Part shown: positions 1 through 8,200 of the stretch, in pieces
How the letters are laid out: each line of letters starts with the position of its first letter
How positions within the stretch are numbered: position 1 is the first letter of the stretch
Assembly (NCBI RefSeq): GCF_004801905.1
Contig: NZ_SSSN01000009.1
Coordinates: forward strand, 62,001-126,000
DNA: 64,000 bases
Origin: Orlajensenia flava
GTDB taxonomy: Bacteria > Actinomycetota > Actinomycetes > Actinomycetales > Microbacteriaceae
Direction of reading: 5' to 3'
Translations under genes and position numbers: made by a program
Notes under the pieces: generated by a model
The model's input: only the letters and a program-made list of their open reading frames with translations
Database searches by the model: none
What the model was told of the DNA's origin: nothing

Positions 1-1
1 G

Positions 2-604
2 CAGGTGCTCGATGTCGCCGATGCGGAGAGCATCTCGACGGGCGTCCGGGCTGTGCTGGGCCGGCATCCGCGTCTGAATGTGCTCATCAACAACGCCGGC
101 ATCATGACCGACGACGACCCGGCCGAACCGATCGACGACGACGGTCTGGTGCGCATCATGGCCACCAACGTGCTCGGGCCGATCCGGCTGATCTCGGCGC
201 TCATCGAGCACCTGCGCGCCACGCCGGACTCCGTCATCGTCAACGTGACCTCGATGCTCGGCTACGCGCCACTGGCGCGCTCCCCGTTGTACTCGGCGAC
301 GAAGGCGGCGATGCACTCGTACACGCTCTCCCTGCGCCATCGCCTGGGCGACGCCGCGCCGACGGTCGTCGAGATCGCCCCACCTCTCACCCGCACCGCG
401 CTCCAGGCCGTCAACCTCACCGACGAGCGCGCGATGCATCTCCAGGACTTCATCGCCGAGACGCTGGCCGCTCTCGAGGCGGGGGATGCGGAAGCCTACG
501 TCTCGCGTTCCCGTGAACGTCGCGACGCCCAGCGCGTCGACGACATCGGCATCACGCGCCGGTTCAATGAGGCGATGGGCCAGCCGCCGGGAACGCCCGC
601 CTGA
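2..604 (+). CDS. SDR-family oxidoreductase, 5' end outside window
   Basis: This is the C-terminal ~200 residues of a short-chain dehydrogenase/reductase. The reading frame is open to the window edge. The glycine-rich TGxxxGIG nucleotide-binding motif, which should come first, is missing, so the gene begins upstream and the in-window GTG at 5 is not the start. Visible SDR hallmarks are NNAG (residues 29-32 counted from that GTG), Ser83 and the catalytic YSATK (96-100), which make an active NAD(P)-dependent enzyme likely. The protein resembles DltE-like SDRs. Substrate is unknown. A second, unrelated SDR follows 117 bp downstream on the same strand, so co-transcription is possible. Confidence 0.85.
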   Translation, partial: QVLDVADAESISTGVRAVLGRHPRLNVLINNAGIMTDDDPAEPIDDDGLVRIMATNVLGPIRLISALIEHLRATPDSVIVNVTSMLGYAPLARSPLYSATKAAMHSYTLSLRHRLGDAAPTVVEIAPPLTRTALQAVNLTDERAMHLQDFIAETLAALEAGDAEAYVSRSRERRDAQRVDDIGITRRFNEAMGQPPGTPA

Positions 605-721
605 TCGCTTCCCCCTCGGCGCCGGATTCGCAACCGGTCGACGCAGGCCCGCTTCGCCCGTAGACCGGAGATCACGCCGATCGAACGGCGACATCGGCAT
701 CGAATAGGAACGGGAGCGATC

Positions 722-1525
722 ATGGCCTTCACCCCACGCACAGCCATCGTGACGGGATCGGACTCCGGCATCGGGCGGGCGACGGCGGTCGCGCTCGCCG
801 AGGGCGGCATGGATGTCGGCGTCACGTGGCATTCCGACGAGGACGGCGCCCGTGAGACCGCCCGACTCGTCGAACTGGCCGGGCGTCGCGCCGTCATCGC
901 ACGCCTCGACACGACGGATGCGCCCGCGTGCGGCGACGTCATCGACAACCTCGCCGAGGCCCTGGGCGGAATCGACGTCTTCGTCAACAACGCCGGCATG
1001 AACGGCGGGCCGGCGTTCTTCGACACGACCTGGGAGACCTTGAAGGACACGATCACAGCCAACCTGAGCGGGCCGTTCGTGTGCATCCAGCGGGCGGCCA
1101 GTCGCATGGTCGAGGCCGGGCACGGCGGAAGGATCATCGCCGTCACGAGCGTGCACGAGCACCAGCCACGAGTCGGTTCCTCGGCATACGACGCATCCAA
1201 GCACGGCCTCGGCGGACTGATGAAGACCCTCGCGCTCGAGCTGGGCGAGTTCGGCATCACCGCCAACAGCGTCGCGCCCGGCGAGATCGCCACGGAGATG
1301 ACGGGCGCGGAGGACGAGGACGCAACCGACATCCGCCGACCCGGGATCCCGCTGGGGCGACCCGGCGATGCCCGGGAGGTAGCGGCCGTCATCGCCTTCC
1401 TCGCCTCCCCCGCCGCGTCCTATGTGACGGGCGCATCGTGGGCCGTCGACGGCGGGATGCTGCAGATGGGACCGCAAGCCGGCTCGCACATCACCACCGA
1501 CGACTGGCGCGAGGTCTGCGACTAG
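722..1525 (+). CDS. SDR-family NAD(P)-dependent oxidoreductase
   Basis: A complete 267-residue classical short-chain dehydrogenase. It has the cofactor motif TGSDSGIG (11-18), NNAG (89-92), catalytic Ser143 and Tyr156-x-x-x-Lys160 (YDASK), and the C-terminal glycine-rich segment (ASYVTGASWAVDGG) that closes SDR folds. Length is normal for the family. It probably oxidises or reduces a secondary alcohol or sugar; such proteins are often named glucose 1-dehydrogenase-like, but the substrate cannot be read from sequence. ATG 722 is preceded by a GGGAG-like ribosome site. It converges with the sugar operon ending at 1615. The ~90 bp between them hold no convincing uridine-tailed terminator. Confidence 0.9.
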   Translation: MAFTPRTAIVTGSDSGIGRATAVALAEGGMDVGVTWHSDEDGARETARLVELAGRRAVIARLDTTDAPACGDVIDNLAEALGGIDVFVNNAGMNGGPAFFDTTWETLKDTITANLSGPFVCIQRAASRMVEAGHGGRIIAVTSVHEHQPRVGSSAYDASKHGLGGLMKTLALELGEFGITANSVAPGEIATEMTGAEDEDATDIRRPGIPLGRPGDAREVAAVIAFLASPAASYVTGASWAVDGGMLQMGPQAGSHITTDDWREVCD

Positions 1526-1614
1526 GCGCGAGCTCGCCTGCCGGTCGTCAGTATCTCGCGCACGGGGGGGGCCGCGACGCACCACGTGCACCGCGACCCG
1601 CCCGATCCGTTCCG

Positions 1615-2943
1615 TTATTTGACGGGAATGGATTGCGCCTTGAGCGCGTCGATCGTCTTCTGCTGGCCGGTCTTCAGCGCGTCGGTCAATGTCCCGCTTC
1701 CGCCGAGCGCAGAGCCGAAGCCGTCCGAGACGTCGGTGTAGGTCTGCGTCATGGTCGGGCCCCACGTGAAGTCGGGATTCACCTGGCTGGAGGCCTCCTT
1801 GAACACGTCGTAGATCTTCTGCCCGCCGTAGAACTCCTGGCCGCTCGTGAACGCATCGAGGTCAGCGCCCGCCTTGGCCGCGGGGTAGAGGCCGCCGAGC
1901 TTGTTCTCGAGGGCGAGTGCCTCGGGGTCGCTGTTGAGCCACATCGCGAACTTGGCCGCCTCGTAGGGGTGCTTCGATCCCTTCAGCACCGCCGTCGAGG
2001 ACCCGCCCCAGTCGCCCGCCTGATCGCCGCCCGACTTCCACTGCGGCATCGGGGCGACCGCCCACTTGCCCAATGTGTCAGGAGCCCCGGTCTCGAGCGT
2101 CGACGCACCCCAGACCGCGGAGATCCAGGTCCACTGCTGGCCGTCGTTGAACGACTTGTTCCACTCATCAGAGAACGAGGCGAGCTTGGACACCTCGCCG
2201 TTGTCGATCAGCTTCTGCCAGTAGTCGGCGACCTGGGTCGACTTGTCACCCGTCAGGTCGACGGTCCAGTCGTTTCCATCGTTCTTGAACCACTGGCCGC
2301 CGTTCTGCCAGACCATTCCGGCGAACCAGTTCACGTCGGTCTTGGGGAAGTTGGTGATGTACGAGCCCTGCGCCTTGATGAGCGCCGCGTCCTTCGCGTA
2401 CTCGTCCCACGTGGTGGGCACCGGGATCCCCGCGGCGTCGAACAGGTCCTTGCGATAGAACATGGCGATCGGCCCGGTGTCCTGCGGCACGGCGTAGACC
2501 GCGTCCTTCTCATCGAAGGTCACCTGCTTCCAGGTCCAGTCGACGAACTTGTCCTGAGCGCCCGAGACCGGCGTGCACGCTGCGATGTTGGTCAATCCGT
2601 CCTGGACGCGGAAGTTGGGCAGGGCGTCGTACTCGACCTGGCCGAGGTCCGGAGCGTTTCCTGCCTTGATCTGATTGAAGAAGTTCTGGTAGGTGCCGGC
2701 GTTGCCGCTGGGGCCGGTCTGGAACTTCACCTGGATGTCGGGGTTCTTCTGGTTCCAGAGATCGACGACCTTGTCCATCCCCGGCACCCACGTGGTGAAG
2801 GTGAGGTCAACCTTGCCGGATGACGGTGCGCAGCTGCTCGAGGCGGTGCTGCTGTCACCCCCGGAGCTGCCGGTGCACGCCGACAGGGCGAAGGCGGTGA
2901 CGACGGCCACTGCTGCGGCGACCATCTTGGACTGCGTTTTCAT
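1615..2943 (-). CDS. Sugar ABC transporter substrate-binding lipoprotein
   Basis: A 442-residue family-1 extracellular solute-binding protein. It starts with a lipoprotein signal (lipobox FALSAC, lipidated Cys23) followed by a Ser/Gly linker and a mature domain beginning LTFTTWVPGMDKVVDLWNQKNP, typical of oligosaccharide binders. An in-frame GTG further upstream would give 500 residues, but the ATG at 2943 has a strong AGAGGAC ribosome site, starts the signal peptide and avoids overlapping the upstream gene. It is the last gene of the leftward operon GH42-permease-permease-binding protein. A beta-galactoside or galacto-oligosaccharide ligand is inferred only from the linked GH42 enzyme. Confidence 0.92.
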   Translation of the reverse strand: MKTQSKMVAAAVAVVTAFALSACTGSSGGDSSTASSSCAPSSGKVDLTFTTWVPGMDKVVDLWNQKNPDIQVKFQTGPSGNAGTYQNFFNQIKAGNAPDLGQVEYDALPNFRVQDGLTNIAACTPVSGAQDKFVDWTWKQVTFDEKDAVYAVPQDTGPIAMFYRKDLFDAAGIPVPTTWDEYAKDAALIKAQGSYITNFPKTDVNWFAGMVWQNGGQWFKNDGNDWTVDLTGDKSTQVADYWQKLIDNGEVSKLASFSDEWNKSFNDGQQWTWISAVWGASTLETGAPDTLGKWAVAPMPQWKSGGDQAGDWGGSSTAVLKGSKHPYEAAKFAMWLNSDPEALALENKLGGLYPAAKAGADLDAFTSGQEFYGGQKIYDVFKEASSQVNPDFTWGPTMTQTYTDVSDGFGSALGGSGTLTDALKTGQQKTIDALKAQSIPVK

Positions 2944-2972
2944 TGGGTGTCCTCTTCGTTGGGGTGATGCGC

Positions 2973-3881
2973 TTACTTGATGCTTCCGGCGGCCAGACCA
3001 CCGCTCCAGAACCGTTGGAGGCTGAGGAAGGCGATGATGAGCGGAACGATCGACACGAAGGCGCCGATGATGACGAGCGATCGGAGTTCCGGCGCCTGAC
3101 CGATCGAGCTGTTCCACGCGTACAGCCCGAGGGTGACGGGAAACAGGGTCTGATCCCGCAGCATGATGAGCGGCAGGAAGAAGTTGTTCCAGATCGCGAC
3201 GAACTGGAAGAGGAACATGGTCACCAGAGCCGGCGACATGAGACGGATGGCCAGGGTGAAGAAGGTGCGCACCTCACCCGAGCCGTCGAGGCGCGCGGCC
3301 TCGAGCAACTCGTCCGGCACGCTCGACGCGGCGAAGATGCGCGCCAGGTAGACGCCGAACGGACTGACGATGCTCGGCAGGAACACGGCCCAGTAGGTGT
3401 TCGTGAGCTGGACCTGACTGAAGATGAGGAAGAGCGGGAGGGCCAGAGCGGTCGCCGGGACGAGCACGCCACTCAGGACGACGTTGAAGAGCACCTCGCG
3501 CCCGCGGAACTGGTATTTCGCCAACGCGTACCCGCACATGGCTGCGACGAGGGTGCCCAGGAACGCGCCCGCTCCGGCGTAGAACACGCTGTTGACCAGC
3601 CAGCGGACGAAGACGCCCGAGTCGTAGGAGAACAGCGTTCCGAGGTTGGCCACGAACGAGCTGAATCCATCCGGGGTGAACCAGAGCGGCGCCGTGGATG
3701 AGAACTCCCCGCGCGTCTTGGTGGACTGGACCAGGAGCCACCACACCGGGATCAGGAAGTAGAAGGTGAAGACGGCCATGACGAGCATCGCGCCCGACCT
3801 CGACACGATGCTCTCCCGCCCTGCTGTGCGAGGAGGGGCGTCGTTGCGGATCAGGCGGCGTTGCGTAGCGGTGGTGCTCAT
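2973..3881 (-). CDS. Carbohydrate ABC transporter permease (MalG type)
   Basis: A 302-residue inner-membrane permease of the CUT1 sugar importer class. After an Arg-rich cytoplasmic start it has about six hydrophobic helices. The cytoplasmic EAA loop that docks the ATPase reads ELLEAARLDGSGEVRTFFTLAI. It starts with ATG at 3881, which overlaps the upstream permease stop as ATGA, so the two are translationally coupled. With its partner it forms the channel for the lipoprotein at 1615-2943. No ATP-binding subunit is encoded here, so a shared MsiK-type ATPase elsewhere probably energises it, as is usual in actinobacteria. Confidence 0.93.
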   Translation of the reverse strand: MSTTATQRRLIRNDAPPRTAGRESIVSRSGAMLVMAVFTFYFLIPVWWLLVQSTKTRGEFSSTAPLWFTPDGFSSFVANLGTLFSYDSGVFVRWLVNSVFYAGAGAFLGTLVAAMCGYALAKYQFRGREVLFNVVLSGVLVPATALALPLFLIFSQVQLTNTYWAVFLPSIVSPFGVYLARIFAASSVPDELLEAARLDGSGEVRTFFTLAIRLMSPALVTMFLFQFVAIWNNFFLPLIMLRDQTLFPVTLGLYAWNSSIGQAPELRSLVIIGAFVSIVPLIIAFLSLQRFWSGGLAAGSIK

Positions 3882-4816
3882 GCGAACGCCCTCCTCTGGG
3901 TGAGCTTGAGGAACACGAAGGAGAGGATGAAGGTCGCCAGCGCCAGCACGACCGAGAACGCGGCCGCGAGGCTGTAGTTGGGGATGGAAGCCGTGGTGTA
4001 CACAGCGAGATTGGGCGTGTACGTGCTGCTGATGGCCGAGCTGAAACTGCGCAGGGTCTGCGGTTCGGCGAGGAGCTGCAGCGTGCCGATGATCGAGAAG
4101 ACGGCGGTCAGGATGATGGCCGGAGTGACCAACGGGATCTTGATGCCCACGGCGATCTGCCAGTTGTTCGCGCCGTCCAACTTGGCAGCCTCGTAGATCT
4201 CCTGCGGTATGGCGAGCAGCGAGGAGTAGATGATCAGCATGTTGTAGCCGACGTAGACCCACGTCACGATGTTCGCGATGGACCACAGCACGAGGTCGGC
4301 CGAGAGGAAGTTGACACTCGAGGTCAGTGCGCTGAACGGCGAGAGCGACGGGGAGTACAGGAAGCCCCACATGATCGCCGCGATGACGCCCGGCACGGCG
4401 TACGGAGCGAAGAAGGCGAGCCGGAAGAACTTCTTGCCCCTGAGCAGCGGTGAGTCCAGGAGAAGGGCGAACAGTAGGGCCAGGAACAGCATCACCGGCA
4501 CCTGCACGATGCCGAACACGAGCACCCGGCCGACCGAGCCCCAGAACGCCCCGTCCTGGAAGACGAGGATGTACTGCGACAGACCGCCGAACACCTGTTG
4601 CGCGGCACCGAAGGTGCCCTCCCGCTTGACCGTCAGCAACGACTGGTAGATGGCGAACGCGATCGGGATCACGTAGAAGAGGGCGTAGAGCACTCCGAAC
4701 GGCGCGACGAAGACCACCACCGCTCGTCTCAGGCTGAGACCGCCGGGGCGCCCGCGGCGCTTGGAAGAGAGCGACCCCGTCGTCGGGGCTGTCGTTTCGA
4801 GTGACGTCGTCGTCAT
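3878..4816 (-). CDS. Sugar ABC transporter permease (MalF type)
   Basis: A 312-residue permease with a Ser/Thr-rich cytoplasmic N-terminus and six predicted membrane segments. Its EAA loop reads EIYEAAKLDGANNWQIAVGIKIP. It is the MalF-like half of the CUT1 importer. The ATG at 4816 shares one base with the stop of the GH42 gene (TGATG). A GTG one codon upstream (4819) is possible. Tight overlap on both sides shows a single operon with the beta-galactosidase and the second permease. Confidence 0.93.
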   Translation of the reverse strand: MTTTSLETTAPTTGSLSSKRRGRPGGLSLRRAVVVFVAPFGVLYALFYVIPIAFAIYQSLLTVKREGTFGAAQQVFGGLSQYILVFQDGAFWGSVGRVLVFGIVQVPVMLFLALLFALLLDSPLLRGKKFFRLAFFAPYAVPGVIAAIMWGFLYSPSLSPFSALTSSVNFLSADLVLWSIANIVTWVYVGYNMLIIYSSLLAIPQEIYEAAKLDGANNWQIAVGIKIPLVTPAIILTAVFSIIGTLQLLAEPQTLRSFSSAISSTYTPNLAVYTTASIPNYSLAAAFSVVLALATFILSFVFLKLTQRRAFA

Positions 4817-6867
4817 CACTGTTCCTCACTGGGGTTCGCCGGCGATGGCGGGGCTGCGAGTCTGACCACCCGCACGCCTCCGGACGGCACCACGAATCCG
4901 TCGACGTCGACGGCTGTCGTCAGCTCGTATCCGCGCTCAGGTCGGTCGACGTCGCGGTCGCGGTGATTGATCACGAACAGATAGTCGGCATCCGATCCGC
5001 GTCGCAGAACGGCCTCGACACCGTCGTGACCGTCGCCGGTCGACTTCACTCCCGCCTGCTCCGCCGCGGCTTCGAGCGCACGGCGCAGATCGGGTTCACT
5101 CAGGGCGGTGCCGACGTACCACGCGGTTCCGTCGCCGAAGCTGTTGCGCGTCGTCGCCGGCCATCCCGCCATGGGGCCATCGACGAACGATGCGACGACC
5201 GTCGCGGCCTCGACCGCGATCCGCTCCGACCAGATGGTGGCCGCCGAGCCGTCATCGAGCCCGACGTTCTGGCCGGGCGCCAGCGGGAAGAACTCATCGA
5301 TCCGGATGCCGAGCAGATCGACGAATGCTCCGGGGTAGCCGCCGAGACGCACCCGGTCGTCCTCGTCGACGATGCCGCTGAAGAAGGTCACGAACGCCGA
5401 TCCGCCGCTGGCGACGAAGGCGGCGATGGTCTGCGCCGCCGCGTCGGAAACGAGGTAGAGGGCCGGAACGACGACCATCTTGTACGCGGAGAGATCGGTC
5501 CCTGGTGCGACGATGTCCACCGTGATCCCCGCGTCCCACAGCGCTCGGTATGCGGCGTGGATCTGGTCGAGGTAGCGCACATCGCGTGACGGAGTGGAGT
5601 CGGCGTCGACGGCCCACCACGAGTCCCAACTGAACACCATCGCCACCTCGCCGACGACCGTGCTCCCGGCGACCTCGCTGATGCTGCGGAGGACTCGACC
5701 GAGTTCGAGCACCTCACGCCAGGTCTGACTGTCGGTTCCGGCGTGGGGAACCATTCCCGAGTGGTACTTCTCCGAGCCTTGAGCGGAGGCGCGCCACTGG
5801 AAGAAGCAGATGCTGTCCGCCCCCCGCGCCACATGGGTGAGCGAGTTGCGGAGCATCTCCCCCGGCACCTTCGCGATGTTGTGCGGCTGCCAGTTGACGG
5901 CGCCCGTCGACTGCTCCATGAGCATCCACGGCCTGCCGTCGGCGAGCCCTCTGGTGAGGTCGGCGGCGAACGACAACTCCTGATGCGGCTCCGGCAGGCG
6001 GTGGTCGAGATAGTGGTCGTTCGCGACGACGTCGACGTGAGGGGCCCAGTCCCAGTAGTTCTGCGTCCGGATGTGGGCGGTCACCATGAAGTTCGTCGTG
6101 ACGGGTACATCGCTCAGCCGGCGGAGCACCCGCTCCTCCATCAGATAGCACTCGAGCACCTCATCGGAACTGAATCGTTCGAAGTCGAGAGCTTGGGTGG
6201 GGTTGCCGACGGACAACGTCCTTCGAGGCGGCAGGACTTCGCTCCATTCGCCATATCGCTGGCTCCAGAAGCTGGTGCCCCACGCGGAGTTGAGCGCCTT
6301 GAGGGTGCCGTATTTGGAGCGAAGCCACTTACGGAAGGACTCCGCCGACACGTCGCAGTAGCACAGCGCATTGTGGCAACCGAGCTCGTTCGAGACGTGC
6401 CACAGCTCCACGGCCGGATGCGCTCCGTACCGCTCGGCGACCGCGGTGGCCAAGCGGACGGCGTGCTCCCGGAAGATCGGCGAGCTCGGGCAGTAGGCCT
6501 GTCGGCCGCCCGGCCAGCGTCGGGTGCCGTCCGAGGCCATCGGCAGGATCTCGGGATGTTCGGTGGTCAGCCACGGCGGTGGCGACGCCGTACCGGTTCC
6601 CAGATTGATCCGGATGCCCGCCTCGTGAAGCAAGTCGACGACAGCGTCCAGCCCGCTGAAGTCGTAGACGCCCGGGCGAGGCTCCAGCAGCGCCCAGCCG
6701 AACACGTTGATCGCGACGATCGTGATGCCGGCCTCGCGCATCAGGCGGATGTCCTCGGGCCAGATGTCCGGGCTCCACTGCTCGGGGTTGTAGTCGCACC
6801 CGAACGCGATGTACGTCCCGGGGCCGACTGTCTCAACAGTCGTCGGAGTCGGTTCGGTCGTCGTCAT
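4816..6867 (-). CDS. GH42 beta-galactosidase
   Basis: A 683-residue cytoplasmic glycoside hydrolase family 42 enzyme. The N-terminus has the family signature FGCDYNPEQW followed by the (beta/alpha)8 barrel. The acid/base Glu lies in HVSNELG and the nucleophile in WMLMEQSTG. A Cys cluster (GCHNALCYC) may be the zinc site seen in some GH42 enzymes. A flavodoxin-like trimerisation domain and a C-terminal beta domain follow. No signal peptide is present, so it acts on imported beta-galactosides. The ATG at 6867 has an excellent GGAGGAGG ribosome site. It is the first gene of the operon, whose promoter carries LacI-type operators facing the divergent regulator at 7001. Confidence 0.93.
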   Translation of the reverse strand: MTTTEPTPTTVETVGPGTYIAFGCDYNPEQWSPDIWPEDIRLMREAGITIVAINVFGWALLEPRPGVYDFSGLDAVVDLLHEAGIRINLGTGTASPPPWLTTEHPEILPMASDGTRRWPGGRQAYCPSSPIFREHAVRLATAVAERYGAHPAVELWHVSNELGCHNALCYCDVSAESFRKWLRSKYGTLKALNSAWGTSFWSQRYGEWSEVLPPRRTLSVGNPTQALDFERFSSDEVLECYLMEERVLRRLSDVPVTTNFMVTAHIRTQNYWDWAPHVDVVANDHYLDHRLPEPHQELSFAADLTRGLADGRPWMLMEQSTGAVNWQPHNIAKVPGEMLRNSLTHVARGADSICFFQWRASAQGSEKYHSGMVPHAGTDSQTWREVLELGRVLRSISEVAGSTVVGEVAMVFSWDSWWAVDADSTPSRDVRYLDQIHAAYRALWDAGITVDIVAPGTDLSAYKMVVVPALYLVSDAAAQTIAAFVASGGSAFVTFFSGIVDEDDRVRLGGYPGAFVDLLGIRIDEFFPLAPGQNVGLDDGSAATIWSERIAVEAATVVASFVDGPMAGWPATTRNSFGDGTAWYVGTALSEPDLRRALEAAAEQAGVKSTGDGHDGVEAVLRRGSDADYLFVINHRDRDVDRPERGYELTTAVDVDGFVVPSGGVRVVRLAAPPSPANPSEEQ

Positions 6868-6897
6868 GATAAGCGACCTCCTCCATTGGATCCATGC

Positions 6898-6912
6898 TGT
6901 GAACGTTCCCAG
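6898..6912. promoter_or_regulatory. LacI-family operator O2 (GH42 operon)
   Basis: TGTGAACGTTCCCAG, with a palindromic GAACGTTC core at 6901-6908. It is the exact reverse complement of the 15-mer at 6943-6957. It lies in the leader of the GH42 mRNA, between the promoter and the ribosome site. The central CpG palindrome is the form recognised by LacI/GalR proteins, and the divergent gene at 7001 encodes one. Confidence 0.8.
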
Positions 6913-6942
6913 TCGATCGCCCACGATCCGCAGGTAGACTTT

Positions 6943-6957
6943 CTGGGAACGTTCACA
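6943..6957. promoter_or_regulatory. LacI-family operator O1 (GH42 operon)
   Basis: CTGGGAACGTTCACA, with the core GAACGTTC at 6947-6954. It sits immediately downstream of the predicted -10 of the leftward promoter, so bound repressor would cover the start point. The two cores are 46 bp apart centre to centre, compatible with cooperative binding or a short loop. Confidence 0.82.
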
Positions 6958-6986
6958 CAATAAGCACGGCCATCGTCGACTGTCAA
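6958..6986 (-). promoter_or_regulatory. Predicted promoter of the GH42-ABC operon
   Basis: On the minus strand a perfect -35 TTGACA (6986-6981) is followed by a 17-nt spacer and TTATTG (6963-6958) as the -10. Operator O1 begins on the next base. The -10 is weak, but the -35, the spacing and the operator position fit a sigma-70-type repressible promoter. Confidence 0.6.
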
Positions 6987-7000
6987 GCTACGATCTGTCT

Positions 7001-8023
7001 GTGCCTTCCGAATTCGCTCGGCGACGCTCGGCCACCATCCACGATGTGGCGGCCGCCTCCGGTCTGTCCCGGGGCACCGTGTCGCGCGTCATCAATGGCG
7101 AGAGGTACGTCTCCGCCGAAGCGAGGGATTCGGTCATGTCGGCCATCGCCGAGGTGGGATACGTGCCGAACACGGCCGCGCGCAATCTCAAGACCAAGCG
7201 CTCCCACGCCATCGGCCTGATCGTCCATGAACCGCATTCGCTCTTCCTCGAGGATCCGAACATCGGCGCGATCCTCCTCGGTACCAACTCGGTGCTTTCA
7301 GCCGCCGACTACCAACTCGTCTCGCTGATCGTCGATTCCGAGCGGGACAGCGATCGAGTCGCCGAGTACCTCCGGGGCGGCTTCGTCGACGGCGTGATCA
7401 TCATCTCGGCTCGGGAGAACGACCCCATCGGACGAGCGGTGGTCGCGATGGGCATCCCGGCCGCCTTCGTGGGTCATCCGCCCGACATCGACGGCATCGC
7501 CTACGTCGGCATCGACAATGTGCAGGCCGCCGAGGCCATCACCACCCGCCTTCTGCACACCGGACGCCGACGCGTCGGAATGATCGCCAGCGCACTCGAT
7601 CGGGATTCCGGGCGCGACCGCGTAGCCGGGTTCCGAGCTGCCCTGGGCGATGCGTTCGACCCGGCACTGGTGGTGGACTACCCGCTGTACTCGTACGACA
7701 GCGGCGTCGAAGGAATGCGTCGACTGCTCGATCGGGCACCGGACATCGACGGCGTCTTCGCCGCATCCGACGCGATCGCGGCTGGGGCCATGGATGTTCT
7801 GCGTGCGGCGGGGCGGTCGATCCCGAAGGATGTCGGCATCGTCGGCTTCGATGACAGCGCATGGGCGCTCCGCTGCCAGCCGCCGCTGTCAACCGTGCGC
7901 CAGCCCGCCGGGGACCTCGGGCGGATGGCTGCACAGCGGGTGCTGGACCAGCTGGATGGCAGGGAATCCGCCACGGGGGGAACGTTCTTGGAAACCGTGA
8001 TCGCCTGGCGAGAATCAGCCTGA
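7001..8023 (+). CDS. LacI-family transcriptional regulator of the GH42 operon
   Basis: A 340-residue LacI/GalR repressor. The N-terminal helix-turn-helix reads TIHDVAAASGLSRGTVSRVING, the hinge helix region is YVPNTAARNLKTKRS, and a periplasmic-binding-like effector domain follows and ends with the usual FDDSAWA...PLSTVRQP segment. It starts at GTG 7001. It is divergent from the GH42 operon with paired operators in the 133-bp gap, so local control is likely, with a galactoside as inferred inducer. The gene ends 17 bp before the tRNA-Ser gene on the opposite strand. Confidence 0.93.
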   Translation: MPSEFARRRSATIHDVAAASGLSRGTVSRVINGERYVSAEARDSVMSAIAEVGYVPNTAARNLKTKRSHAIGLIVHEPHSLFLEDPNIGAILLGTNSVLSAADYQLVSLIVDSERDSDRVAEYLRGGFVDGVIIISARENDPIGRAVVAMGIPAAFVGHPPDIDGIAYVGIDNVQAAEAITTRLLHTGRRRVGMIASALDRDSGRDRVAGFRAALGDAFDPALVVDYPLYSYDSGVEGMRRLLDRAPDIDGVFAASDAIAAGAMDVLRAAGRSIPKDVGIVGFDDSAWALRCQPPLSTVRQPAGDLGRMAAQRVLDQLDGRESATGGTFLETVIAWRESA

Positions 8024-8039
8024 TCAGGGCGATCTTGGG

Positions 8040-8128
8040 CGGAGACGGTGGGATTTGAACCCACGGTGCCCGTTAGGGCACTCCACCTTAGCAGGGTGGT
8101 GCACTAGGCCGAACTATGCGACGTCTCC
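8040..8128 (-). tRNA. tRNA-Ser(GCT)
   Basis: The minus strand folds into a class II tRNA. The acceptor stem is GGAGACG/CGTCTCC with G as discriminator, and the anticodon loop is CTGCTAA, giving anticodon GCU that reads AGC/AGU. The long variable arm typical of serine tRNAs is present, as is the T-arm GTGGGTTCAAATCCCAC. CCA is not encoded. It lies 72 bp beyond the first LCP gene and probably terminates the serS-side cluster. Confidence 0.96.
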
Positions 8129-8200
8129 GTGAGATCCGCTACCGCGGAACACACGACAGCCATCATAACCAGAGTTCAGGCGACGGCAGAATCGCGGATG

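Noticed and set aside
1526-1614. Terminator between the convergent SDR and binding-protein genes
   Set aside because: GC-rich sequence with only weak pairing and no U-tract; not strong enough to report as a feature.
928-2823. Long plus-strand open frame overlapping the SDR and binding-protein genes
   Set aside because: It is antisense to, or out of frame with, clear genes, with Arg/His/Pro-rich low-complexity translation. High-GC third positions create such frames.
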